A stretch of 64,000 bases of DNA. Origin: Flectonema sp. DT1601 (lineage: Eukaryota > Euglenozoa > Diplonemea > Diplonemida > Diplonemidae). Below, one piece after another: positions 31,901 through 40,500 of the stretch. A program made the translations under genes and the position numbers. A model generated the notes under the pieces. It was given only the letters and a program-made list of their open reading frames with translations. It did no database searches and had not been told where the DNA came from. The stretch lies in contig OZ025826.1 in the NCBI GenBank assembly GCA_964019425.1, forward strand, positions 248,001 to 312,000, in the 5' to 3' direction. The first letter of the stretch is position 1. Each line of letters starts with the position of its first letter.

Positions 31901-32849
31901 TCTGTTTTACCTTTCGGATTCCTTCTGCTATAGCATCCGTAGTTGTTTTATCCGGATCCGTCTCAGTCATTAACTCCTCAAGTTCAGGGTCCCTCACTGT
32001 GAAGGCACCACCTACTTCTTTGTTATATCCTGGTATGGCCCTTCCCGCTGCCTTTAATATTTCATTGTTTATTCTTGCTCCCAGTTTTTGGACTGTTTTT
32101 ATATGTTCCAGCTTGGGTGCTGCAGCTTGCAATATTCTTCTGTAGTATTCCCAGTCGGCACAGTGCCATTTCCATTTCCAATTGTAAGTTTTCTGATGTT
32201 GCTCTTGAGTCTTTATTTCTTCGATGATTATTTTGAGTGGCTGATGGTCGCTACCCCACCCTCTCATAATTTTAACTTCTGCTTCCATCGTGTTGTCCAA
32301 GGCTACAATGTCTGGGGATGTCAGGCTTAGCGGTCTCGTGTGTTGTTGAGGGTTGTTAATAACTTTCATTGCAGCTTCCAGTGACCAATTATAGAAGCTT
32401 ATACCAGTAGTGTTCTTATTTCCATTAGACCATGTCGGATGGTGTCCATTTATATCACCTGCAATTAATGTGCCGAGTTCTGATTTAATCTTCCAGGTTG
32501 TTGCCTTGATTTCAGGCGGGTGGTAAACATTATGTATTATAAGAGGTGGATTAGACTGTAATTCTACTGATAGTATCTCAGTTTGGTCAAATGAGATGTC
32601 GTTGAGTTTAGTAATCGCATTTTTAAGATCATTCCTTACCAATGTAATGAGCCCACGATGTCCCATCTTGGTGGTGCTGTCTCTTCTGTAAGTTTTGTAC
32701 CCGTCAACAGAGAAGGGCTTGTCATCGGTTAACCATGTTTCTTGTAGTAGTATTATTTCAGGTTTTTCTTCTTTGAGAGCCCAATTCAGTTTGAAGTAGT
32801 TTTCTGGTTTCAGAACTGAGCGAATGTTATTTGACCAAATCACAATCAT
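28929..32849 (-). CDS. LINE-1 ORF2: endonuclease, reverse transcriptase, RNase H
   Basis: 1,306 residues, start MIVIWSNNIRS. The AP-type endonuclease shows LQETWL, AGDINGHHPTW and GSDHQPL. The reverse transcriptase shows APGPDKIWNSMIK, SYRPITLTSSIAKLFER, FDLQKAFDAVQP, GVPQGSVLGP and the catalytic FADD. The RNase H domain has VYTDGS, a Glu in SSYRTEQIA, LLTDS and PAHRNVRYNEVADQLA. A CxxC...H...C knuckle (CIFCKDARATPHHVALLC) ends it. This order defines I/ingi-group LINEs. The ATG overlaps the ORF1 stop as ATGA (32846-32849), implying termination-reinitiation. No stop breaks the frame and all catalytic motifs are present. Confidence 0.95.
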   Translation of the reverse strand: MIVIWSNNIRSVLKPENYFKLNWALKEEKPEIILLQETWLTDDKPFSVDGYKTYRRDSTTKMGHRGLITLVRNDLKNAITKLNDISFDQTEILSVELQSNPPLIIHNVYHPPEIKATTWKIKSELGTLIAGDINGHHPTWSNGNKNTTGISFYNWSLEAAMKVINNPQQHTRPLSLTSPDIVALDNTMEAEVKIMRGWGSDHQPLKIIIEEIKTQEQHQKTYNWKWKWHCADWEYYRRILQAAAPKLEHIKTVQKLGARINNEILKAAGRAIPGYNKEVGGAFTVRDPELEELMTETDPDKTTTDAIAEGIRKVKQNIIECDMSGKDYRWAFRKVKQLEGRTIDHAISNITHKGRELTDSQEIANAFTETYANQFPKDGEMETISERPDENDEEFGMSELVRQLTKTKEKKAPGPDKIWNSMIKQLPEAFLKQLLRLFNLSWQRSAVPRCWKSGMVIPILKPDKDKKQVLSYRPITLTSSIAKLFERMIVERMHHLLNKTMNPRQAAYKRGRDATENLCIVTDRLLSARDRGKEAILITFDLQKAFDAVQPKTLMDKMMTAGLPTRYLRWVQNYLTGRKITTRVNGTKGNFQNIQVGVPQGSVLGPQLFSIFINDLIEKMEKFEPTVFADDVGIVIASDTINRLEDRVNEAVRIFEEWALDSQIKINKNPGKTEYIHVKPNRTQDKSPVVVYSEEHTFKYVVATAEQIRNLVKDDGTTTVEKKEDYAVTHLYVVPPHRIKTKLPNKPTVIKTLKMNAQRFPQLKKVHNRGEIDKMLETVGPGLHGFALATGRKVHKSKVVRYLGVHYDENLTFESQMGKMMIAASRGLGLLTRLTRIGCRKRTLISILVTVVLARILYGVESFAWVLTSNFLQQLELIINRTVRLVTGCLRSTELTRLYEEADTPRLKEHIQYKMCRTYERFKLSPHLPAHELTKTKRMEENPPKTIWGWTVWNYYISGIPGLDINRSIISQEVNPEHYTLPPWKETNAMKFTYPGDKDEAKRSEADLPAQDTRVYTDGSIRHKSKTYMTNAAAAVVIVDKGKTCLLGYKIPVAGSSYRTEQIAVKLAMENLVQAAKEERECPTATTHLLTDSMSVMQALEQGPYKQRSPMNKDIWKLAMKLERKGVQINVQYVPAHRNVRYNEVADQLAKYAAGLKDDPPYKDVIIKQLPAQLDMGTMMTFHKRRKRENWLGPGEVRHPPYIDELTRPEEVIMSRFRVGHCRSLKLKGQNEKCIFCKDARATPHHVALLCEHWCVEFLRDKYIDPMINEEGEEPCSLEDCYLPNNQRKMLNFVTALDELAVLTGR

Positions 32850-33817
32850 GATTGGCCAGTGTTGTTGTTTTTATTCGTACTTGTTGTTCGACCGAGACCA
32901 ATAGTGGCTTCCATCCGCTTCACCGATTCTACCAGACTTGTGATGGCTATGGCCATGTTGTTATAGTTCTTTTCGTTTTTATTAGCGGCCTCCGTCAGGG
33001 TTGCGACCACCTTCGTTAGATTGTAGAGTCCCTCCTCTAATCTTTTCTGCAGATCTGTAACATCATTCTTAAGTTGTGCCATCATGTTGTCAGTCTTTTC
33101 TCTGAGTTCCTTAACACTGCTCTCAGAGTTTTGTACTTCAGTTGTTGGATTTTTCGGAGTCGGTAACGTCTTTTTGACTGCGGCTGCATACGAAGTCTTG
33201 GCCTCGCGGTATTTCACAACGACGGGTTTCTTCACTTCCACTTCCACACTTTCTAATTTTTCAATTAGGATGACTACCTCACCACATTGGACAAGTTTCG
33301 TTTCCGGCTTCTTGTCCAACGCGATGATGAAGTCACCCCGATCCATCCTTACAAATTTAGACCTCAGTCCCAACTGCGATAGAATATTCTGGAGCCTGTT
33401 GCCCCAGCTGTAAGGCGCTCCGCTGAGACGGTGTAGCCCTTCGCCGTATACAGTGCTGGCGTACTTCCCAGCTCCCTTCCTTACTTTGTCGACGTCCTTT
33501 GTTTTAATCACTCTCAACCCTATTTTGCCGTGGCTGATGGTGAGTCCGTAACAGAGGTCTTGTTGGGCTTTCAGAATGCCAACTGCCTCATCATTCGTCG
33601 TCTTGCGGTCCAGCCACACGGTACTGTACTTGGTTGCTGACTGTCCCAGCGTTTGTTTGATTCGGAAGTAGACCTTGTCTGTTCCCGAGTTCTTCAGTAA
33701 CTTTACTGCTGAGTCTACATCCGTTGGCAGGATTGTTAACTCCGCAAAGTCTCCCTCTACTGATCTGTACGATCTTTGATCCACCCTTCCGTGTTGTGCA
33801 ACAACCGCTTTTATCAT
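32846..33817 (-). CDS. LINE-1 ORF1: RNA-binding type protein
   Basis: About 323 residues from ATG 33817 (MIKAVVAQHGR); the frame extends further upstream but into flanking AT-rich DNA. The body has CYGLTISHGKIGLRV, a pattern that recurs in LINE-A ORF1 as CYGLRVHPDCNTEVRI, so the two ORF1 proteins look related. A coiled-coil region follows (about residues 225-300, KELREKTDNMMAQLKNDV), then a Thr/Asn-rich tail. No CCHC zinc knuckle is visible. By analogy to other LINE ORF1 proteins it would bind element RNA. Confidence 0.85.
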   Translation of the reverse strand: MIKAVVAQHGRVDQRSYRSVEGDFAELTILPTDVDSAVKLLKNSGTDKVYFRIKQTLGQSATKYSTVWLDRKTTNDEAVGILKAQQDLCYGLTISHGKIGLRVIKTKDVDKVRKGAGKYASTVYGEGLHRLSGAPYSWGNRLQNILSQLGLRSKFVRMDRGDFIIALDKKPETKLVQCGEVVILIEKLESVEVEVKKPVVVKYREAKTSYAAAVKKTLPTPKNPTTEVQNSESSVKELREKTDNMMAQLKNDVTDLQKRLEEGLYNLTKVVATLTEAANKNEKNYNNMAIAITSLVESVKRMEATIGLGRTTSTNKNNNTGQS

Positions 33818-33894
33818 GGCTGTTACTGCTGAGGGCCTCTTGCCAAAATAAAAGTTTTTTACCCAATAAATAATATTTTTATACAATAATAAAA

Positions 33895-36534
33895 GTTTTT
33901 TCAGAAGGGGTAGGAATACTTGCGAGCAAATCTCACTGCTGGTCAATGCGCTTCATGGTGCGAGAAAAGGTGGTAAGAGTTCGATACTGCTCTCTTTCGA
34001 CTTCACTGAGGCATTTGATAGGATAAATCATGTTAAACTGATTGCTAAAATGGTGGCGATGGGGATTCCTTCACCATTCATCGGATGGGTCGCTAACTTT
34101 CTGACGCGAAGGAAGGCAAAGGTTAGTGTCAATGGCAATCTGAGCGCATACAGAACTGTGACGAAAGGTGTTCCGCAAGGGTCGATTGTTGGACCTCTCC
34201 TTTATCTGATATATGTCGACGACCTGGCTAAGAAACTTGAGAAGACTGGATGTGTTTCAGCACTCTACGCAGACGACACAGCTTGTGTGGTCTCGAATAA
34301 GGATTTTAAAGTAACTTACCGAATGGCGCAATTAGTCCTTGGGTTAGTAGATCGTTGGTGCAAAGATAATGACATGGCACTGTCGGTTTCGAAGACCTGC
34401 GGGATGCCGGTGGACTGTCCTAGGAATATGTATTGGAGGCTGGGATTCCCCAGAACGTCAGGAGAGAACTTCTTTCGGATCAGTAGGGAGGAACTGGCTG
34501 GGATGATTCGGTCAAATGAAGAAGGTAGGCCTTTACTTGGAAATGGGGCGATGATCCTCAAGCTGGGTGATACGGAGGTTACGAAGGCAAGTGAACTTCT
34601 AGAAATGATGCCAGTGGGACCGGATCCGACCTGGGTGAAGTTGCTGACTGCCGTACTCATGCCGATGGTGGATAGTGTAAAGTACTTGGGTGTCCATATT
34701 GACGATGACCTGAAATATGGTACACAAGTGGATAAACTACTGGATGAGACGAGAAAGGGACTTGTTCTGCTTCGAAAGTTAGAGCTATTCAACTTTGATT
34801 TCAAAACGCTGAACATGATCAAGAACTTATACATCCTCTCAAGGATTCTGTATGGGCTTGAGAGCTATGGACCTTTCTTGACAGATGAACAGCTAAAACC
34901 TATTGACCTGAATCTGAGGAAGATAGCAAGAAAGATCACCGGCTGCGGCTTCAACACAAGGTCCCTTCCGTTACTGTGGGAGGCGAACATACTCCCGATG
35001 AGACTGCAGATTGAGAAGCAGGCCAGGATAGCTTTGTTCAGGTATCGATCACTGGATTGGGTTCCTTCTACGAAGGGGATCGCTAGTGGAACTTGGAGTT
35101 CAACATTACCGGCTGAGGACCGTAATATGGAGATCCAAGGGATTGTCATGCCTGACAGCATCGAGCCATGGATAGATGTTCCGAACCTGGAGATATCTTG
35201 CGGATATGGACATTCGAAGACTGGTGTTGCTGAAGTGGACAAGGCTAAGTTCGAGGAGTACTGCAGCGAACTTAGGCCATGTACCTCGTCAATTTTTGTT
35301 GACGGATCCCACGACCCTGTCAACTACACGGCAGGCGCAGCAGCAGTGCAGATCACGCCGTGTGAACGGACCATGGCATCGAGACTAGTTGCAACGGAAA
35401 GTAGTTATAAAGCTGAACAGGTAACTCTGAAGCTGTTAATAAGTGAATTTGGAAAAGCAACCTCTGTCTTGGGTCCCAGATTTGGAATCACGAGAGTCTT
35501 CAGTGATTCTAAATCCAATCTGGATGAGCTGCGTGGTGGAATTGCGGCTCAGAGGAAGCTGAACTCTCTCTCGATACTAGAAGGGATAAGAAAATTAGAC
35601 TCATTCGTACACCTTCAATTCATCCCAGCTCACGTGGGAATTGAACCGCATGACAAGGCAGATGAACTGGCGAAAAAGATCTCAAAAGATGTTAAGAGCA
35701 AGCCGGTGTCAACGACTATGGACTTCTTCGCACATAAGTCAAGGATAGCGAGGGAAGCTAACAGAAAGCTGTTTGGTAAGATTATGGAGGGTTCAACAAG
35801 GGCGAAACCACCGATCAAACGGGTGATGCTTAGGCAGTATCTTGATGCTACCGGAGGCCTGAGAGCGGCTCGATACCCCAAGGACATGCTGAGAGAATCA
35901 GAGATAAGGATAGCCAGGTTCAGAACGGGCTCTCACCCCCTGCTCAGGGTAAATGAACTACCGATAAAGTGCCCCTTCTGCAAAAGAACAGACTCTTCTG
36001 CCCGACATCTAATATTTGATTGCGAGGATGGTGACGTGGTCCGCATTAGAGAAGGAACAATTAGATCAAACATTCAGGAAGCGAGAATCTCCGAGACCAA
36101 ACTAAATCTTTCAATAATGTTTGCGACGAGAAATCTTCATGCCCTAGCCGGCTACTTATGGCATTTGGAACAACGAACAGGCTTATCAAACTGTTAACTG
36201 ATTGGTAGTTGCTAATTCATTAGTATCATTCTCCCTTATCACACTCCTTAATCATCTCCTAATTTCTCTGAGGACATCCGCAGAGCTTCATGGCTCGTAG
36301 GTAACCCAGTGGTCTTTGGCCACCGTCCCTGTACTGATCCTTCGCTTTATATTAACTGTGTCTTGAGATTCCTATCCGGGGAAGTCCTCCAACGGACTCA
36401 AGACAGTTGCGCTTGTTTTTACTTATATACTTTATCAAAAAATAAGAAGGGCAAGAATGCTCAGAATGAAGAAAAATAAAGTGGAAAGACAGGGGGGATG
36501 TGACTAAATAAATAAATAAAAAAGTTTTTTTGGC
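33895..36534 (+). mobile_element. LINE-D: 5'-truncated LINE inserted 16 bp upstream of tRNA-Arg
   Basis: The plus-strand element starts abruptly inside the reverse transcriptase (FRRGRNTCEQ, 33900). It continues through RT and RNase H to the stop at 36197, a 3' UTR of about 305 nt, and a TAAA-type tail at 36505-36523. An aaagtttttt block stands on both sides (33892-33901 and 36521-36530), consistent with a target duplication of about 10 bp. The tail ends 16 bp before the tRNA-Arg gene, same strand. The 5' end abuts LINE-1 head to head across about 50 bp of AT-rich DNA. Confidence 0.88.
33900..36197 (+). CDS. LINE-D ORF2 fragment: reverse transcriptase and RNase H
   Basis: The open frame enters at 33900 with no start codon of its own. 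Visible are LLSFDFTEAFDRINH, GVPQGSIVGPLLYLIYVDDL and the catalytic YADD. A long thumb/connection region follows (DSVKYLGVHIDDDLKYG). RNase H shows IFVDGSHD, SSYKAEQ, FSDSKSN and PAHVGIEPHDKADELA, then CPFCKRTDSSARHLIFDC. The RT resembles that of LINE-A but is clearly a different subfamily. The endonuclease and ORF1 are missing, so this copy cannot move on its own. Confidence 0.92.
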   Translation, partial: FRRGRNTCEQISLLVNALHGARKGGKSSILLSFDFTEAFDRINHVKLIAKMVAMGIPSPFIGWVANFLTRRKAKVSVNGNLSAYRTVTKGVPQGSIVGPLLYLIYVDDLAKKLEKTGCVSALYADDTACVVSNKDFKVTYRMAQLVLGLVDRWCKDNDMALSVSKTCGMPVDCPRNMYWRLGFPRTSGENFFRISREELAGMIRSNEEGRPLLGNGAMILKLGDTEVTKASELLEMMPVGPDPTWVKLLTAVLMPMVDSVKYLGVHIDDDLKYGTQVDKLLDETRKGLVLLRKLELFNFDFKTLNMIKNLYILSRILYGLESYGPFLTDEQLKPIDLNLRKIARKITGCGFNTRSLPLLWEANILPMRLQIEKQARIALFRYRSLDWVPSTKGIASGTWSSTLPAEDRNMEIQGIVMPDSIEPWIDVPNLEISCGYGHSKTGVAEVDKAKFEEYCSELRPCTSSIFVDGSHDPVNYTAGAAAVQITPCERTMASRLVATESSYKAEQVTLKLLISEFGKATSVLGPRFGITRVFSDSKSNLDELRGGIAAQRKLNSLSILEGIRKLDSFVHLQFIPAHVGIEPHDKADELAKKISKDVKSKPVSTTMDFFAHKSRIAREANRKLFGKIMEGSTRAKPPIKRVMLRQYLDATGGLRAARYPKDMLRESEIRIARFRTGSHPLLRVNELPIKCPFCKRTDSSARHLIFDCEDGDVVRIREGTIRSNIQEARISETKLNLSIMFATRNLHALAGYLWHLEQRTGLSNC

Positions 36535-36539
36535 GAGAA

Positions 36540-36612
36540 GCCCGTGTAGCCCAATGGATAAGGCGTTTGCTTCCTAAGCAAAAGATTGTGGGTTCGATCC
36601 CCACCATGGGTA
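36540..36612 (+). tRNA. tRNA-Arg (anticodon CCT)
   Basis: 73 nt without an intron. Acceptor strands GCCCGTG and CATGGGT pair (with G-U), discriminator A. The D-arm is around AGCCCAATGGATAAGGC. The anticodon stem-loop is TTTGC-TTCCTAA-GCAAA with anticodon CCT. The T-arm is GTGGG-TTCGATC-CCCAC. All arms fold well, so it looks functional. Confidence 0.95.
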
Positions 36613-36663
36613 TTTAATTTTGATGTGTAACTGGTAAATGGTGCTAGTGTGTAAAATTAAAAA
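36613..36663. other. Spacer between two convergent tRNA genes
   Basis: 51 bp between the facing 3' ends of tRNA-Arg and tRNA-Asp, with short T or A runs that can end Pol III transcripts on either strand. Confidence 0.6.
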
Positions 36664-36735
36664 TTCCCCGGCCGGGAATTGAACCCGGGTCTTCCGCGTG
36701 ACAGGCGGAAATACTGACCTCTATACTACCGAGGA
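36664..36735 (-). tRNA. tRNA-Asp (anticodon GTC)
   Basis: 72 nt read on minus. Acceptor TCCTCGG pairs with CCGGGGA, discriminator A. The anticodon stem-loop is TCCGC-CTGTCAC-GCGGA with GTC. The T-arm is CCGGG-TTCAATT-CCCGG. Its first 18 nt plus 10 nt of upstream flank recur at 44390-44417 as an insertion footprint. Confidence 0.96.
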
Positions 36736-36740
36736 TCTAA

Positions 36741-36798
<58 letters not shown>

Positions 36799-37526
36799 CG
36801 GGAAGATAAAATGGAAACTACTTTCTTTGTCCTTTCTCATTTTACAGCAAATTTGTAAAATCTTTCTACTGACTCTGATCGTTGTCTCGACATACAGCGA
36901 CAGGGAAAACCCGCGAGCTGGGGACGACAGTCTTCTTTAGCATTTAAGCATTTTTCGACTTGAAAAGACATGACCCTTCAATTTAATGAGTTCTCATGTT
37001 TCTGGGTTTGGGATGGGGAATGTGCACTTCTTCTCTTGATCCTTTGTTCTCATGGACCCCTTGTCTCTGTGCACAAAAGATAATTCGTCGTCTACCCAGC
37101 TTTACATTTGTCGCTGTACCAGTAAATAAAATGGGGCGAAAGAAGGGGGTGTGAGTCGTCCGTCCTTTGATCTCTGGGGCGTACGGACGTCAAGTTTTTT
37201 CGCTTGAAAGTTTTTCATCCTTTTCTTGGGTTGGGGGGCGGCCTTTGATTTTTATAATATGTGTGCGGCCTTTGGCTCCACTGGTCGGTGTTTCCTGGGG
37301 GGGGTGAAAAGCATGTTTTGGTCCGAGTTTGCCTCGTTGACCGGGGTTTTTTTTTTTGGGGGGGTCTGGTTGCAGGTTGTGTCTCCTGCTTCGCGGGGGC
37401 TTTGGTCACGTTTCTAACCTCGCTCCCGCTCTTGTTCTCCCTCGTCCTCTACCATGTGTTTTGGGTTGGCTCTGGGGTCTTGGCTCTGTCTTTTCCTCGA
37501 CTCTTGAGACCTCCTTCGTGGAGTCC
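36799..37526 (-). other. 3' UTR of the USP-encoding element
   Basis: Non-coding stretch between the stop at 37527 and the A-tail. It is G-rich on plus near 37225-37375. It shows no similarity I can see to the LINE-A/B/C 3' UTR, so a different 3' recognition module would be needed if this is an independent element. Confidence 0.6.
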
Positions 37527-40500
37527 CTAGCGCCTTCCCCCTTTCGACGAGAAGTCCAGGACCCTTCGCGTTGGATCCCCTTCTCTCTCCCTCATCTCTC
37601 CTTGGGTGCTTTTCTCACTCTGTGACGACGACCTTGTGACCAACTCTACTCCTGCCACACCTTGTCCGTCTCGCTCCGCCGGCTCCGGGCGTACGCCCGC
37701 GTCCGTGAACGAGGTCAGGGAGCCCGGGGGCCCGTGTGCGTACCCCATTGTGTCGGGTGTGTCTCCCTTACCTACCCGACGCAGTGTGGGTTTCCTGTTG
37801 TAACTCCGCGGCGCCTGTTCCCTCGTGGTGCCCTCCACTGGCTCCGGTTCCTTCTGCTTGCGTCTCTTCCTCTTCGCTTTCCTGCTCGGGTCTGGGGAGA
37901 GAACCTCTATCCTCTCCCTCTCTTCTCCCTTCCTGTACCTCCTCCTCGCCTGCCGTTCACCTGAGCTCGGGGTGGACTCTCCCATTTCCGCCTGCAACAC
38001 CTGCGGACTTGGGTCCTCCTTTCCGGCCCCCTTTGCCCTCGTCTTTGCCTTCCGGCCTCTCGTGCGTCCCCTTCCCGTATTTGTCTTCGGCGACACACAC
38101 TCCTCCCTCTCCTCCTCCATTCCCTTTCTGTACTTCGTCCTCCCTCTCGTGCTCGGTGTCGACACCGTGCCCGGCGATCTCTCTGCGTCTTCCCCGCTCC
38201 CGTCACTACCCACTGCGCGTGGTCCCATCTTCGCCCCCAAACTGGATCTCTCGGCCATTGGTTTTGATTCGCCTGAGTTCACCAGCTTTGAAAGGGGCTC
38301 CGATTGGCCCTCCCGTCGTGTTTCCGCGTTCCCTCCTTCTGGGTGTAGTCCCAGCATCCAGGCCATCTGACCTGCGTTCCCCTCGGGCGCCGCTCCCTCT
38401 TCCCATTCCTGTTCATCGACCGTCATGGTCATTTGGGAGTCTGACGATCCCTCCTCCTCTGTGTCCGACTCTGCCACCTGGACCACGTCCTCTGACGTCT
38501 CCTCGACGTACTGGACTACTGACCCTTCCGTCACATTTTCTCCGTCAACTTCCATCTCCGACTGTGAGTCTTCCAGGTCCTCCAACCCCTCCACTCCGTC
38601 CATGCCGTCTGACGACGGTGGCTCTCCTGAGTGGTGGGACGTCTCGTCCAGCTCGTCCCCCTTCTCGGCTTGCAGGTCCTCGGCCAGGTGATGGTTTTCG
38701 CCTGAGGTCTCTGCTGCCGACGGGTCTACTGACTGGTCCCTTTCGTCCGTCTGTTCTTCTGCTTCCATGTCCGACGTCCCTGGACTCCCCAAGGAGCCCC
38801 CCGACATGGAACCGTTCCCTTCGTCCTGCCCTGTCGCTGGGGAGGATGATCTATCGTCATCTCCCTCCGACCCTTCCGAGCTCAACTCCAGGACTCCCGC
38901 CTCTACCCTTTGCACGGCCCCCTTCGGGGTTGGGACCGGGCTCTGCTCGTCTCGGCCCTCTACCCTCGCGTCTTCTCCTTCCACCGACTCTCGGCCGCCT
39001 GACGATCCCGTCCCCTCTTCTGTGTACTGGGGTTCCAGACGCAGTTGTCTTCCCTCCCACCGCACCGTGAAGGGACCCGTCTGTGTCCCGTGTCCCAGGC
39101 AGTTCTTTGCCCCCTCTGTGAAAACCTTCATCACGGCTTCCGTCACTGAGGTCGAGCCCTCCTTCGCCGCTTTTTCAGCCTCCTCCGTCGCGTGTGTTCT
39201 CATCCTCTCTGGCATCTCCACCAGCGTCGTACGCCTCCCCATCAACTCCGCCTCCTCCAGCACCTCTCTCTGGCCCGTCGACCAGTGTGTCGTGCTTCCT
39301 CGCAGCAGCAGGGATGCCTCCGCTGGGACGAGGCCTCCACACGCCTTGGCCGCTACCAGCCCCACCAGGGCTGCGAAGTATCGCCCCCAGTGTGTGTCTC
39401 CCGCTGGCAGGCCAGCTGACCATGTGCCCAACACCTCGAAACGGTGTGTGTCCAACCAGCTCGCCGCCGCCCCCAGACGGCCCGTTACCGGGTCTTCCTC
39501 GCATGCGTACACCAAGGTGTACCTCGTCCCTACTTCGCCAACCACCTCCCCCAGCAGGTGGGTTCGGAGGTATCCCTCCGCCTCCCCCTTGCTTGCGAAA
39601 CTCTTGTGTCTCGCCGCCGCGTAGCCTGACACCATCGAGTTCGCCTCGTTCCAGCATTGGAACAGGCCTACCGCCCTGCCCCTCGCCACTGCGTACCACT
39701 TACGTGGGCTGACTCCCTCCGTGGCCCGGGTCGGTTCCCTGGTCTCCGGCTGCCACCTCTCTACGAACCTGTCCGCCTCCTTCCTGGAGGAGAAACTCTG
39801 GTGTGTCGCATTCGAGCACCCTTCCGTCTGTGCCTTCGCCTCCTCCCACGATGCATACACTCCCGGTTTCCATCCCACCGCCACCGCATACAGCTTCTCC
39901 TCCTTCGACGGGGGGTCGGGGGATGGGGGCTCTTTTTCCTCGGGTTGTCCCACTTCCTGTGCTGGCTCGTCTCTCAGCCCTACTGCTTCCGCTCCTTGTG
40001 CTTCCGTCGTCTGCGCTTCCACCTGGGCTGGCGCTTCGGCTCGTGGTCTGTCTTCGCCTGATGCCGTCGACCCTCCTGGGAGCGACTGGGATTCATCCGG
40101 TTCCACCGCCTTTCCCCTCAATTGGGACAGCCCCAGATTCATCTCCAGCTCGATCACCAAGTAGTCGAGCCCGTCCTCCGAGAGTTCCACCGGCTCGTCC
40201 CATGCCGCCGATTCCGCTTCCCAGAGGGCCAGGTTCTCCACCCCTCGTGAGCTTTCCGTCACCTGGTGTTCTATCACCGACGGGAGCGCTACCAACTTCA
40301 GCGCCTCCTGCTGCTCGGCTCCCCACCCCTGCTGCGGTGTGACCACCTCGATCTGTGTCTCACCCCCCAGCAGTTGCGATCTCTCCCTGATCGCGTTGAG
40401 CCCTAGCAGCGCTGCCACGTACTCCGCAGTCGCTTCGTCCCATGTCGGTAGGCAGCCCGACCACGTGAACCTCCTGTCGAGCGTTCCCATGTGTATCAGG

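Larger units (their letters stand above)
28634..33841 (-). mobile_element. LINE-1 of this window: full-length ingi/I-like non-LTR retrotransposon
   Basis: About 5.2 kb. The minus strand carries ORF1 (33817-32846), ORF2 (32849-28929), a 3' UTR of about 275 nt, and a short A-tail at 28641-28654. The 9-bp sequence gggcctctt flanks it on both sides (28634-28642 and 33833-33841), a good target-site duplication that puts the 5' end only about 16 bp before the ORF1 ATG. Both ORFs are open, so it looks structurally whole. It diverges from LINE-A/B/C/D and does not sit next to a tRNA. Confidence 0.88.

Noticed and set aside
37736-39070. Long plus-strand frames opposite the USP-encoding gene, including several Pro/Ser-rich ones up to 41952
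   Set aside because: GC-rich DNA with strong third-position bias keeps antisense frames open. The minus frame carries real domains (USP, hybrid-binding modules), while the plus frames are low-complexity Pro/Ser/Arg with no motif.
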